A DNA stretch of 64,000 nucleotides from Aurifilum marmelostoma (Eukaryota > Ascomycota > Sordariomycetes > Diaporthales > Cryphonectriaceae): positions 135,004-199,003 of the forward strand of contig JAMXSV010000011.1 in the NCBI GenBank assembly GCA_027559495.1. The letters run 5' to 3'. Numbering within the stretch: position 1 is the first letter of the stretch; each line of letters begins with the position of its first letter. Position numbers and translations under genes: made by a program. Of this stretch, positions 31,891-42,772 are shown in pieces. The notes under the pieces were generated by a model. The model was not told the origin of the DNA. It worked only from the letters and a program-made list of their open reading frames with translations, and did no database searches.

Positions 31891-33893
31891 CTCGTCGTCA
31901 AATGGTGGGATGGCGTTCAACGCCCTCTGGAGAAGCTCCCGGCTAGCTTCGAGTGCTCTTCAGGTTCTGAGCCGAGATCATGCCACTATTTTCCTTCGTT
32001 CTCTCGATGGCAAAACACCCCCTGAGTGTGCTTTGCGAGACCCACAGTATGGGCTAGTCCTGGGGATCCAGAAGGAGAGAAGAGCACAAAGGATGAGGAC
32101 AGAACAAGTGCGGTCTGCATGTGAGGCCTGGACTGTCAGGGTGTTGTCTTGGTGTTGTGAGTATACAATCTTTGTTATTGTTGTTCTTTTCGAAACCTCT
32201 GACTCTCCAGAAGTTGAGACTGTGTTCAGAGGGTCCAGAATTGTGAAAATTTAGTGGATCTCCTGGTGAGGTGTTTTAGGGGTCCATGCAACCATGTCCT
32301 ATGGTGGTCCGTCCACGCGTCAGGATAGACCCATAATAATAATCTCCCCTAGTTCGGATGAGGTTGAATCGCGGTTCTTCTGTATGTGTTGTCCTATCAT
32401 GCAGCAGCCTTTGCTAGACCGTGCGTTAGGGGCCCGTCGTTAATGGGCCCATACCAGGGGGAATCGGGCGCGTCTAGAGTGTTGTAGAGACGGTGTAGCT
32501 TAAGGGTGACTCGAAACAAGCCAGAGACGATCCGAGAACCCTAGATAACAGTTTCCTGCAGGTATCGTGGCTCAAACTGACTCTTTCGTGGTCGAGGCCT
32601 ACAATTGCAAAGCCGACCCAGCTTTATGCAACGGATGAGAAGTCTGTTGTTATATAATTCAAAGTTTCGATAGCTTTTGTTTGTTTGTTCCTTTCTTTCT
32701 TTCCTATATGCTACGAGGAAGAGTCCTGATTAATTGGTATGTGCATTATGGAGAAGGAGAACAAAGGGGGAAAGAAGAAAAAAATATGCACCAGATCCGC
32801 TTTCAGCCTTAACAACGACCGGGCAGTCTACAGCCTTCCCATGTTAGCGTCTGCAAGCAGGTGAAACAGGTTTCCAGACTCACCTAAACCGTTTGTGGTT
32901 TTCGCTAAAATTGCTTAATGACTCTTGTATGAAGATCCTGGGGAAACTACAAGCATTCCAATTGATTTGAAAGGCAGGATGTGCAATAGAGCGACATGCA
33001 CATCAACATTACTGCTGTTGACCGCATGTCACACGGTTGTCGACGAGTTTCTTGACCCTACAACCCTGGAAGGCTGTACTCTCACCACCCGCGCCGTGAA
33101 TCCTCCACGTCTAGGGTCCACTGTCCGTACTCGTTTGTATCGATGGAAGAGAAGCAATTGTGGAGATGTTGAGAGTACTGATTAATCCAGTACTTGCTCA
33201 TCTTCTTATATATTTCAAGAATCGTCACTTAACTAATTCACAGCTTACACAATTCGCTCTGTGGTTTTCAGAGTCGTGCAAGACCTCACCAATTCATGCT
33301 GCACAGAAGGGCACAAGGCCACACTTTTACTAATACATCTATTATTTGATCACTTCACCCAGGGGCCGAATTGCCTGAGAGGTTGGTATGTAGCTGATCA
33401 CTGTCTCTTTTTCATGGCTAGCTGCCGGGATTCAGGTTCAAGGCAGCAAAATGAAGAACAAATTGATCGGGATTATTAGATATTAAGCCGTGCAGGCATG
33501 CGATTATCAAATCAATATGTAAGAGATCTTCGATTCGAGGATAAGCTGAGTGAGATCGCACCAGATCCCAGATCGAAATCTGCGCAGTCCTGCGGGTCAC
33601 TGGTGGGCTTTTTGCATCTGGCAAAAAGACTGCTAGCATCTCGATCAAACCCCCGCATTGTTGGACACCGCCTTACGGGAAAAGTCAGGTTGGTATCCGT
33701 GTGGGTGCGGGATCATGAACGCAGCAGAGCATACTACACGGTGTTTTTTTTTTTTTTTTTTTTTTTTTTTGAGGAGAGGGAGCTTGATGACGAGAGTCCA
33801 GATCAGGTGCTCGTGGAGTCGCCGCGTGACACGGCACCTACGCTATAATAATGTCATATTAATTAATATTTGTTGCTTCCACACATCTCATAC
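31891..33893. other. Intergenic, gene-poor
   Basis: About 2 kb with no supported gene. It includes the desaturase promoter or a lost first exon (31891-32050), CTTT repeats near 32690-32702 and a poly-T run at 33744-33770. Confidence 0.45.
33744..33770 (+). repeat. Poly-T run (27 T)
   Basis: An uninterrupted homopolymer of about 27 T. Runs of this length are often A-tails of retroelement insertions or slippage products; no element body was recognised next to it on either side. Confidence 0.7.
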
Positions 33894-34498
33894 ATGATTA
33901 ATTGGTCAAGCATCCTCTCAACTGGGTTCCAAAACCCTATAACGCCCTCAAGGCTCTGCATTATTCGCTATGGCTCCAAAACCTGCGAGTATCTAGGTAC
34001 GTGAGAGTGAGAAATGCCATCAATCAGTACAATCAATCAATTCAGATAACCATGACGACCCAGACATGTCACCTTTCCAACGGAGCACCTCACAACCATA
34101 CGATCGACACTATGTCGCCTCCGGAATTATCATCCCGAAAGACGTAGATGACAACAGGGATATCGATAGGATCGGACCTCAGACATACAACAAGTGAGCT
34201 GCCCAAGACGACACTGGAATTGCATTCTTATTTTTCAAATCTAATCGTCAAACAAAGGTCGTTCCCTCATCAGCTGCTATGTGGTCGACGTCACCACAGC
34301 CCCGACTGGCGCGTGGCGGCCTACACCTTGTCAGCATCGTACCATACGCAAGCCGATCTACGCTTCCAGGGCGTGTCTCCAGCGCCTATAGATCGTTGTC
34401 CTAAGCAGGATCGCCGTGGAACCTCACACCAAGATCATGCAGGCAGTGCCACATCTCTCTCCTTCCGCCTGCCAGCACAAGGCTGGGGACCTCTCTAG
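33894..34498 (+). CDS. Hypothetical three-exon gene, weak candidate
   Basis: ATG at 33894 opens a frame that can be spliced through 33894-33996, 34046-34193 and 34258-34498 to give 163 aa. Introns would be 49 bp (GTACGT...CAG) and 64 bp (GTGAGC...AAG). Both donors fit the fungal consensus and the second intron removes an immediate TGA. The middle exon is the most protein-like part (residues YDRHYVASGIIIPKDVDDNR). No family is recognised. Short frames joined by possible splice sites arise by chance, and the third exon is rich in His/Arg/Ser without pattern, so this is only a candidate for transcript evidence. Confidence 0.22.
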
Positions 34499-36914
34499 CG
34501 CGCCTCATTGCTAAGCGCCTGTGCTGCTGACCGAGAAAAAGAGCAATAATTTCGCCGAGCCTCTAATCGAGAAGCACCGCGTACACCACGACGCGAGTCG
34601 CGGGTTGCGTCTATTGTCACCAATAGCGCGTCTTTCGGCTGCGAGTCTTCGGATGCCACATCTCACATCGTTCGATTCTGACGCCTTGATTCTTTCATTC
34701 TTTTTTTCTCTTCCTCCTCGTCTGCGTGGCGCCCGGAATGCGTACCCGGCATTAGCACGTTGTGTCTCACTTTTTGGCTTCTTGGAAGAGAAGGTGTTGT
34801 GAAGAGAAGAGGGCGTTGTGGAGGCTTAGGTCGGTCATGTCCTCTTTGATGGTATTGATTGCGATGGGGGAGAGAGAATGGACCGATCGGTGAGATCTGA
34901 ATGGCCCCAGACTGTATCTGGCAGCAGTCTAGACTACATAATAACATCGGTTATCGAGAAGCAGCGGGCTGTCAATCTCCAATGTGAGATATGATAAATC
35001 GAGTACGAGGTGATACAGATTCTAGACGTGGGTCTGTCAAGTCCTCGCCTGTGAAGTTCCGGAGGTTGGCCTGGGAATGGTCGGCCGACGTTTAGCCTGG
35101 ATCGTACAAGTCACCATGTCAGCACAGCATAGAAGTATGCAACAGCGGAGTGCGTGTGAGACGGGAATGCGTGGGGGCTCACATGAACGAGCAAATTATC
35201 GTCGTAGACTGAGACAATATTGATATTCCCGCGGCCTTTCACAACACCACCAACAAGAATTGCAGCAGCTGGGTTCAAGGTTTGTCACTCGCAGCCTTAC
35301 TCTTTGATAGCACAGGTAAAAAAGGGCACACGATTCGAGAGGACCAAAGGGTCAAAATGAGACAGGGCGAGGGGGGCTGGGGCGGGGAGAGAATAGATTG
35401 AGCTGTGCCGTCCCGACCACTCACATGCACACACGCACGACCACTCCTGCAAGTTGTCAAAACTATGCTTTACACTCTGCAAATCCTTTCCTGCGCGGGC
35501 GAGTACAGGCGGATCCGACTGCAACCCCAATCTCGCGCTCCTCCCTGAGCTATGCACACATAGTAAGCAAATGGTGGCCCAGTTCCCGGTTTTCGAATTA
35601 CAAAGGCGTGTTGTACAGCAGGCGCCACAGCAGGACGGCTTCCCATACCCAGCCAGTAATCTTTCTGGAGCAGGGCGATAACAGCCCGTCTGTTGCACAG
35701 ACAACGCATCGCCCACCGCTCCAGCCCCCCCCTCCCCTTCTCCTCCTCCTGCCGTCCCCTGTCTTTTGAGGGGTCAGAAGTAATCTACCAGGAATCTGGT
35801 CGGACAAATCAGGTCAGAATATTATCCAGCCACCATTCTCCAGCGTCAGCAAGGAAGGAAAATAGACGATGGCGAGGAGACTGGCTTTTTCTAGTGCAGA
35901 CAGCAAACAGGGCACAAAATCTCCGATTAGCTTTCTGAGCTCTTGACATCGGGATTTGCGGGCATACGGCTTGGGTTAGCGATGCGGCATGACCAGCACG
36001 GCAGTATGTTCATGGGTAAATTTTCCAAATGATTGCTCACATGCATGAGCTGGGTGCAGCAATTGCGGGGACACTCCCCTCCCCTTTGTCATGTCCATCC
36101 ATCCGGGCTGTTTACCTCGGACAGCAGGTTGTACCCTAGATCTCGGCAGAAGAATTCCTTCTAGATTGAGTTGTTGAGTGTGGCGGACTTCCCCGTCCGA
36201 GATCTCCGCCGGGCGCTTCCAGGTCGGAGAGCACCCAGAGTTTAACCTACCTACTCATGACAGCCCCCTGATGTAACCGCAGAGCACGGTCACCGATCTC
36301 GACGGGCCGCAGCTGAACCAAAGATTACATGGGCTTGTGAGATGGAGGGGTCTCCCACCCCCACAGCCCGTTACGATTGGCCCACACCGTTGTATTCTGC
36401 CTCCAGGCCCACAGGTCAGCAGTCGAAGAACCGATTACGAGCCTATTCTGCATGGTAAGGGTGGCCCCGGAGGGTTTATTATCCTAGACACTCTGCTAGG
36501 CCATTGTGGGAAAGCTGTACCACCAGCGTCGAGCATCTGCAGCTGCAGGAAAGATGGAGACGAGGGACATCAAGTTGATTAAAGAGGGTGTGGACATTTA
36601 GAAAGTGGGTGTCCTGTCTGCAAGAAGAAGGGGGGGGGGGGAGGGCCCAGATTGAGAGGCGCTTCAGAGATGTCTGTGTAGGATGGGTGGACATGGGAGC
36701 TGGGCGGTAGCATTGCTTCTTCCTGCCTTTTAATATATTTGGCCTGCCTGCCTTTGGTAACCGATGCGACAGGAACAAACGCCGGCCAGTCGATGGTCTG
36801 ACCTCTTCATCATCACCCTGTTGTTAGTCTCGTTCTGTGATATACAGGTTATTTGGCCATAATTGACTTTATAAACGAAAACGCCAGCTCAAGCTTCTCA
36901 CTGGCCCAGAGAGG
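34499..36914. other. Intergenic, gene-poor
   Basis: About 2.4 kb with several C- or G-rich runs (near 35726-35736 and 36627-36642) and no convincing gene. The distal part is the promoter of the C2H2 gene. It separates the secondary-metabolism half from the housekeeping half of the window. Confidence 0.45.
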
Positions 36915-38489
36915 ATGATGGCCCACGGCGGCAGATGGAACCGCTATCCAAGCACTACCACTACTGGTGGACCCTCTCGTGTCTTGGAGGCTAGACACAG
37001 CCATTCCGGCAACAATCCGAACATGAAGCAGAAATGCACCCATAATCTGTCTGAAACCCACGTGCCGCGGGTGACTGCAGCATATCGACGCCTTTACACC
37101 AGCGCCACCAAGTCTGGGCCCGTCCATACCCCGAAAGCCTTCGCTTCCGGACATGTTCCATGTGAGCATGACGCCTCCGACGGCGGCAGCGGCAGCAGCA
37201 GCTCTGCCTCTAGCCCTAGCAGCGGGACGTTCGGCTTGGGAAATCTGCTACCCTGCAACAACAACAATAGCAACGTCAACGGCAGATATATAGACGCGAA
37301 CGGAGCCGAGATTCAACCCTCCGGGTCGGCGTCGGCGTCGGTGCGGACACTGCAAGAGAAGATAAGCAGTGACATAGACCTTTTCGAGCAGAACCGGCTG
37401 GTGCAAAATGACCCTCTCAGCTTCAACCCCATGGCTGCCATCGGCTGGGCGAAGCTCGACGAGGATCCGGGCGCGAACCGGAACGGGAAACAAAACGACG
37501 CTGCTGTTCGTGGCAGTGAAGGCTATGTTGCGTCCGAGCGGAGCTCGCCTCCGAAGAAGACCTCCACTAAAGAAAAGCAACGTCAGCATGGTCAAGATGC
37601 GAGCGCTGGAAACACCCACAGAGTCATTCCTACTGCGGCAGCTGCCCCGAAGAGCGCAGGCAAGCGCAAGGTTGACCGTGTAGAGCCAGACTTACCATAC
37701 AGAAACATGTTGAATACGTTCCCCATACGGCCGGAGCCGAAGACCGACACGGCTGAAAGCTGCGACCCGCCTGCGTCGTCGTCGTCATCCACCCCATCGC
37801 GTGTGTTGAGATCACACAGCAGGCAGTCGTCGGTCCAACAAGATTCCGAACCACTGCAGAATCCACAGAGCCGCAAGACAAGAAAGCTTTGTCCCCGGAT
37901 AGGAACGGAGGCCAACCCGGCATGGCCGAGCTCGAGCTCAAGCCTTGGCCCAGTGACCGCCCCGCAGACAAGCTACCCGTCGCTACCGGCTCAAGCTTGC
38001 ATGTCAACTATGTCTGTCTTTTCGGCAGGCCAGCCCCAAATGATAGAGCCACAAGCGATGCCGTTCCAGTGCGATATTCTTCAGCCACAGCATCAAGGAT
38101 CACTCGCTCACAACCCAATCCTCCAATACGTTCTCCCGCCGCAAGAACCGCCGCCGCCACCACCGCCGCTACAGCAGCAGCAGCAGCAATATTATCCTCA
38201 GCAGCAACAGGGCCCAGGCCCTTGCGTCTTCTTCGACCCTCGTTGCTCCTCTGCGTCTGTTTCCGCTGAGACGCACCTCAACACAAACGGCCACGCAAAA
38301 GAAGACCACTCTTGCAGCTTCAATATGTGTGGTGCGACAGGATTCACGTCCAAGAATGCCCTCATGTGGCATATCAAGGTGGAACATCTTATGGTGTGTC
38401 CCATGCCGGGTTGCTGTAACAAGAAATTCACGAATAAAAAAAGACTTGATTTGCACATCAAGGATGCTCAAGGTGTTGGATATGAGTAA
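36915..38489 (+). CDS. C2H2 zinc-finger protein, putative transcription factor
   Basis: A single 524-aa frame starting with two consecutive ATGs. Most of the protein is disordered: Ser-, Pro- and Gln-rich, with a polyproline/polyglutamine segment before the fingers. Two fingers sit at the C terminus. The first is C-x4-C-x13-H-x4-H (CSFNMC ... HIKVEH). The second begins CPMPGC ... LHIKD, but the residue expected to be the last histidine is Gln (HIKDAQ), and the protein ends six residues after that Gln. Atypical paired fingers of this sort occur in fungal regulators. The target is unknown. The gene is convergent with the CUE-domain gene. Confidence 0.8.
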   Translation: MMAHGGRWNRYPSTTTTGGPSRVLEARHSHSGNNPNMKQKCTHNLSETHVPRVTAAYRRLYTSATKSGPVHTPKAFASGHVPCEHDASDGGSGSSSSASSPSSGTFGLGNLLPCNNNNSNVNGRYIDANGAEIQPSGSASASVRTLQEKISSDIDLFEQNRLVQNDPLSFNPMAAIGWAKLDEDPGANRNGKQNDAAVRGSEGYVASERSSPPKKTSTKEKQRQHGQDASAGNTHRVIPTAAAAPKSAGKRKVDRVEPDLPYRNMLNTFPIRPEPKTDTAESCDPPASSSSSTPSRVLRSHSRQSSVQQDSEPLQNPQSRKTRKLCPRIGTEANPAWPSSSSSLGPVTAPQTSYPSLPAQACMSTMSVFSAGQPQMIEPQAMPFQCDILQPQHQGSLAHNPILQYVLPPQEPPPPPPPLQQQQQQYYPQQQQGPGPCVFFDPRCSSASVSAETHLNTNGHAKEDHSCSFNMCGATGFTSKNALMWHIKVEHLMVCPMPGCCNKKFTNKKRLDLHIKDAQGVGYE

Positions 38490-38810
38490 ATGATAGAAGG
38501 CAAAAGAAAAGACAGAGTCTGTTTGTTGTCAAGCAGGGGGGAAAGTGTAATCCAGGGGGAGGGGGGAAGTCCACAAGAATGTCGACCAGATCCTTGAAGG
38601 TGGCGATCCACAAAGACTGGTTTTGATAGGTTTATGGAATGGCTGTCATGTAGTCAACATAGCCCAGAATGTTAATTCCATTCATCCATTCTAGAGCTGC
38701 TGTTGCGTGACTCACTCTTCATGATGGCGAGGCGTCATGGGTCAGTGACCCAATCCTCATGTCTGTGCTCTCCCTGATGTGACCGACGGTGCCGAGAGGG
38801 GAGAGAACCA
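38490..38810. other. Convergent intergenic
   Basis: A 321-bp 3'-3' spacer between the C2H2 and CUE-domain genes, with a G-rich stretch near 38557-38567. Nothing else seen. Confidence 0.5.
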
Positions 38811-40950
38811 TCATCCTGCGCTCGGAAATCCTCCCCTAGCCATCTTCCTCGCCCGCTGATCGCGGCGACTGTGATTCGCCCGTTGACCCTTATGTGCCTC
38901 CTTCCTTCGTCGGGCCTGTTCTGTTTCGTGCTCTCCGCTGGGACCAGCAACATTGGCCCCGCCGCCGCCGCGGGCCCCGCCCCCTCTTCCTCGGCCCCGA
39001 CTACGCCCTCTTGCGCCGCCTCGTCCACCTCTAGCGCCTGGCCCATCCGTATCAGACATTTCTGTACCGGAGCCAACAGGACTTGCCCGCCAAGCTGTCG
39101 AAGCTAGCTCATTCTGCTGTCCGGTGAAAGCGTTGACAGCGCTGTATTTCATCTCCAGTCGGCGTTTCTTGTTCGGATCGCGGGAAAGTATGATAGCCCA
39201 GCCCTCAATGGCTTCGTCCGTCATACCCGTGTCAGACTTCAGCTTGCTCCTCGGTGTGCCTCCTCGGGTCGTCTGATCTCTGTCGAAAATCTTCGGATCA
39301 GCTTGGTAGGCTCTCCATAGTACCTCCTCATTGTCGTCTGCGGCGGTTTCGGTCTCTGCATTGTCGACCGTGCCTCCTACGTCGGCTGCATCGTAAGTGT
39401 CGTCGCGCTCATCGTCATCCAGGTCGAAGGTAGCCAGGGCGGAGAGGATAGCTGCTTTATTTGGTGCTGCTGAACGGTCTGCCAGGACGTCGTCTGCAGT
39501 CTTACCGGCATCTCGCTTGCCAATGTGGAGATTCGATGTGCCAATTGTTAGGCCAACCAGTTCGTCATCATCAAAGGCATTGTGCCTTTGTGGAAGCTGA
39601 GGAGGTGTTGAGCGGGGCATCAGACTGGATCTCCTCCTCGCCCTGGGCCTGCTAGATCTGTGGGGACAGTGAGCAAAGCATTCCATGCAGGACAGGTAGC
39701 CAGGGCCTAACTTACAATTGTTCGCTGTGATCAGCGTCCTTGAGGTGTGGCGGCAACGAATCCTCCAGGAGATGAGCGATGACTTGCTCCGAGTCATCGC
39801 CGTACTCATCCAACAGCTTGGACACAAATCCTGACCCGAGTTCGGGGAACAGATCTTGTATCTGTGTGATCTGCCTCATACGATGCACATGCACTTCACC
39901 TGCCATGGCTTCATGGTCATGCAGCGCAGGCCCCTTGCCCTTGTCGATCCTGCGCCTGATCAGCCTCTTGGGCTTCATTCCTGCTCCTAGCTTCTTCCAG
40001 GCCGCCAAGTCCCTCAGGACGCTCTTCGCCCGCACATTATCCGCACCAGATGTGTCCAGCTTATGCTCAACCTGCTCCAGTAGCGGGGTCGTGGTCACCA
40101 GCTCGGGGACGAGCGAATCATTTGCGCTGGTAGGCCCGACCTTGTGAGCCTCAGCTGCTGTCTTCAGCGAGTACATCTGGTCGGTGAGCATGGAAAGCTT
40201 GGGTGGGTTGCTCCCCAACAATCCCATGAGGCTGAGGTAGGTGGTGGTGACGAGAACTTTCCTCAAGGGCGGGTTCATGATTTTGTAGCAATTGATAAGG
40301 CCGTCGAGAAACTCGCTGCCAGCCAGAAAGAAGGAGGCAGCAGAAGGCGACGCATGTATGAGGTGGTTCAGGCGCTCAAGGCGTTCCTCAACCGACTTCA
40401 GATCGCCCTTGATACCCTCATCCAGGTTCTGGATGAGGAACTTCTTGACCGCTGCTAGAGATATGTCCACCATACCCTGGCACGGCTCACGCAATCGAGA
40501 CAGCACATATTCGACTCTCTTCTTCCCGTATACACGACTGAAATCGGACAGAAACTCCCACTGTAGCAGTGGCGGCGGGGGTGAAGGAGAAGCTAATATC
40601 CTGGAGCTCAAGAGAAAGCAGTTCTTTAGAAGCAACTTGCTCGGGGTCGACGTTCCAACGAGAGCCGAGCCATGGGCTGCGAATTCTCTCATGAATGAGG
40701 ATAGAAAAGCCGGTACAGATTCATCCTGCAGTGTTTCTTTCGAGAACTCGGAGTCGGCCAGGTGGATGTGAGTTTGGGTCAGAGAAATCCATGCTGCCAG
40801 GCTTGAATCCCACTCGTCGATTGACAGCAACTCCTTCCATGCAGCTGAGGGAAAAGGCGCAATCGGGGGCAGAGGGACCGAGGTCATTATCTCCTTTTGT
40901 GCTGCAGCTTCGTATGTCGACTGATGTTGTTTCGCCTGGCTGAACAGCAT
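38811..40950 (-). CDS. CUE-domain protein, Cue3/Rqt3 (ASCC2) homologue
   Basis: Two exons, 40950-39716 and 39657-38811, give 693 aa; the 58-bp intron has donor GTAAGT and acceptor CAG. The N-terminal ~300 residues form the helical ASCC2-like region (FSRVYGKKRVEYVLSRL, LVTTTYLSLMGLLG). The CUE domain follows at about residues 360-405 (IQDLFPELGSGFVSKLLDEY). The C terminus is acidic, then RGG-rich, then strongly basic. Yeast Cue3/Rqt3 binds ubiquitin within the ribosome-quality-control trigger complex, which splits collided ribosomes; the ASCC2 complex does this in animals. The RGG tail suggests RNA or ribosome contact. The gene is divergent from uS10 across 376 bp. Confidence 0.88.
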
Positions 40951-41326
40951 TCAAAGAAGAGATAGGAAAGTCAGGGTCCCACCATTTATTCTTGGCCTGC
41001 CTGAGCGCTTCTTTTCATCGATGTCATTGCAGCAGTCGTGCCACCATCCTCGCCGGCTGACTCATCACTGTTTTCTCACGATTACGCTTGCCCAATCAGA
41101 CAGCCATAATTCAGATATGGCGCTAGACCAACTCTGGCCCTAGCGTTGCCCACATCTTTGCCCCGTCGCATCAAAACCTATCCTCGCGAACTTTTTGTCG
41201 CATCGCTTTTTCCCATAACGATTCTCGCCTAAAAAAACAACCAATTCCGCCAGCCTTCATCACTTTGCCGTAACGCAACCAAACGTTCGAGTCGTGAAGG
41301 CCGTAATACCTACACCAACAGTCAAG
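40951..41326. promoter_or_regulatory. Divergent promoter, CUE gene/ribosomal protein gene
   Basis: 376 bp separating the start codons of two translation-related genes; no canonical TATA box close to either start. Shared control is possible, but no motif decides it. Confidence 0.4.
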
Positions 41327-41887
41327 ATGTCTTACCAGAAGGGCGACAAGGGTGACTTTGAGGCTCCCGTATGTTCTATTGTCTCCCATCACCATCACCA
41401 CTACCAACACAAGAAGGTCGTCCAGGAAGGGAGGTCGCGATGCTAACCAGCAATTTTTCTTTTTCTTTCCAACGCAAACAGAAGACCCACAAGATCCGCA
41501 TCACCCTGACCTCCCGCAAGGTCCAGTCCCTCGAGAAGGTCTGCACCGAGCTCATCGAGCGCGCCAAGGGCAAGGACCTGCCCGTCAAGGGCCCCGTCCG
41601 CCTGCCCACCAAGAACCTCAAGATCACCACCCGCAAGACCCCTTGCGGTGAGGGTTCCAAGACCTGGGATCTGTACGAGATGAGAATCCACAAGCGCCTG
41701 ATTGAGTATGTTGTGTTCCCACGGCTCCGTGAATTCAAGAACCTTCCAGAGAGACCGATGGATGCATAGATGTTTTGCTAACCAGTGTTACTCTGCGAAC
41801 AGCCTCACTGCCCCCACCGAGATCGTCAAGCAGATCATCGTCAACATCGAGGCCGGTGTCGAGGTTGAGGTCACCATCGCTGCTTAA
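41327..41887 (+). CDS. rps20: 40S ribosomal protein S20 (uS10)
   Basis: Three exons, 41327-41368, 41482-41705 and 41803-41887, give 116 aa, the normal size. The sequence is unmistakable: KTHKIRITLTSRKVQSLEKV at the second exon start, VKGPVRLPTKNLKITTRKTP, and the end EIVKQIIVNIEAGVEVEVTI. The first intron interrupts after only 14 codons, common in fungal ribosomal protein genes. The second splits the Asp codon of LIDLTAPTE. uS10 sits in the head of the small subunit near the mRNA entry side; its ubiquitination marks collided ribosomes in yeast, a pathway that uses the neighbouring Cue3-type protein. Confidence 0.97.
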
Positions 41888-42772
41888 GTGCACGCGTTGG
41901 CAAGCCCAATCTCGGTCCTCGCTATCCCGCGCCGACCACAGCTCCGTACCAGCACGTCTCCGCGCACGCCGTCGTCGAAACCTTCCAAGCGTTTGGCTCA
42001 TGTGCGTGGTACTGGGATAAGCAGGGGTTGCAGTGGGAAAGCGAGATCTCTCGTGCTGCTGGTATGCATCAACTCGACACGGACGCTACCATACGTGTCG
42101 AGCAGTGTAGCGCGGATCAATATCATTAAAAAAGACCATCCCGACATTACATCCCGTATCCTTCCGTGAACTTGTCACCAGGTCTTCAGATTGCTGGAAT
42201 TTCCCTATGGCTGCCCACAGACATTGTGAACGTCAGAGACTTGCTTTGCAGAAAAATGACCTCTCATCATTGGGGTATGGTATGGTATCGTAAAGTTAAG
42301 AACAGACAAGACAAATCCATGTCCAGTCTTCAGAAACGCCCCGCACCGTGCCTCGATGCAGCTGTAACCTGTAACCGCACCTATGCTGCCTTTTGTTACC
42401 ATTTCAGGAGTCTTCATGACGGAACAATTTGGTTTTGTCCTTGATATCCCACATCCCTCTGTATATGTACGCCATGTACCACGTTCTTGTGCACACTTCG
42501 CCCACGCCGCTTCCGATGAGCCCGTATCCTGGCTAGATGACCGAGCAGCTCGTCTTGCTTAGCCACGCTTATCGAAAAATCAACAAGTGCTGTGCGGTCA
42601 AGGGAAAGGATCGTTTGGCAACTCTGCCGTGATTATGTCCTGCTGACCCGTATCCGGGAGTACGTACGCCGCCTCGCCCACTGCAGGGTCGTGTCGTAGT
42701 AGATGCGGCAGACAAGTTAATCGTACAATACCTGTCTCGATGTGACGGACCGAGGTAGCTCCTCCATCGACC
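41888..42772. other. Convergent intergenic, uS10/Nup42
   Basis: An 885-bp 3'-3' spacer. It contains several short frames, none convincing. It starts with the uS10 3' UTR region. Confidence 0.5.

Noticed and set aside
33421..33680. Possible tRNA gene (GGTTCAAGGC and GATTCGAGG look like T-loops)
   Set aside because: No matching acceptor, D and anticodon stems could be paired around them; I found no convincing tRNA in the window.
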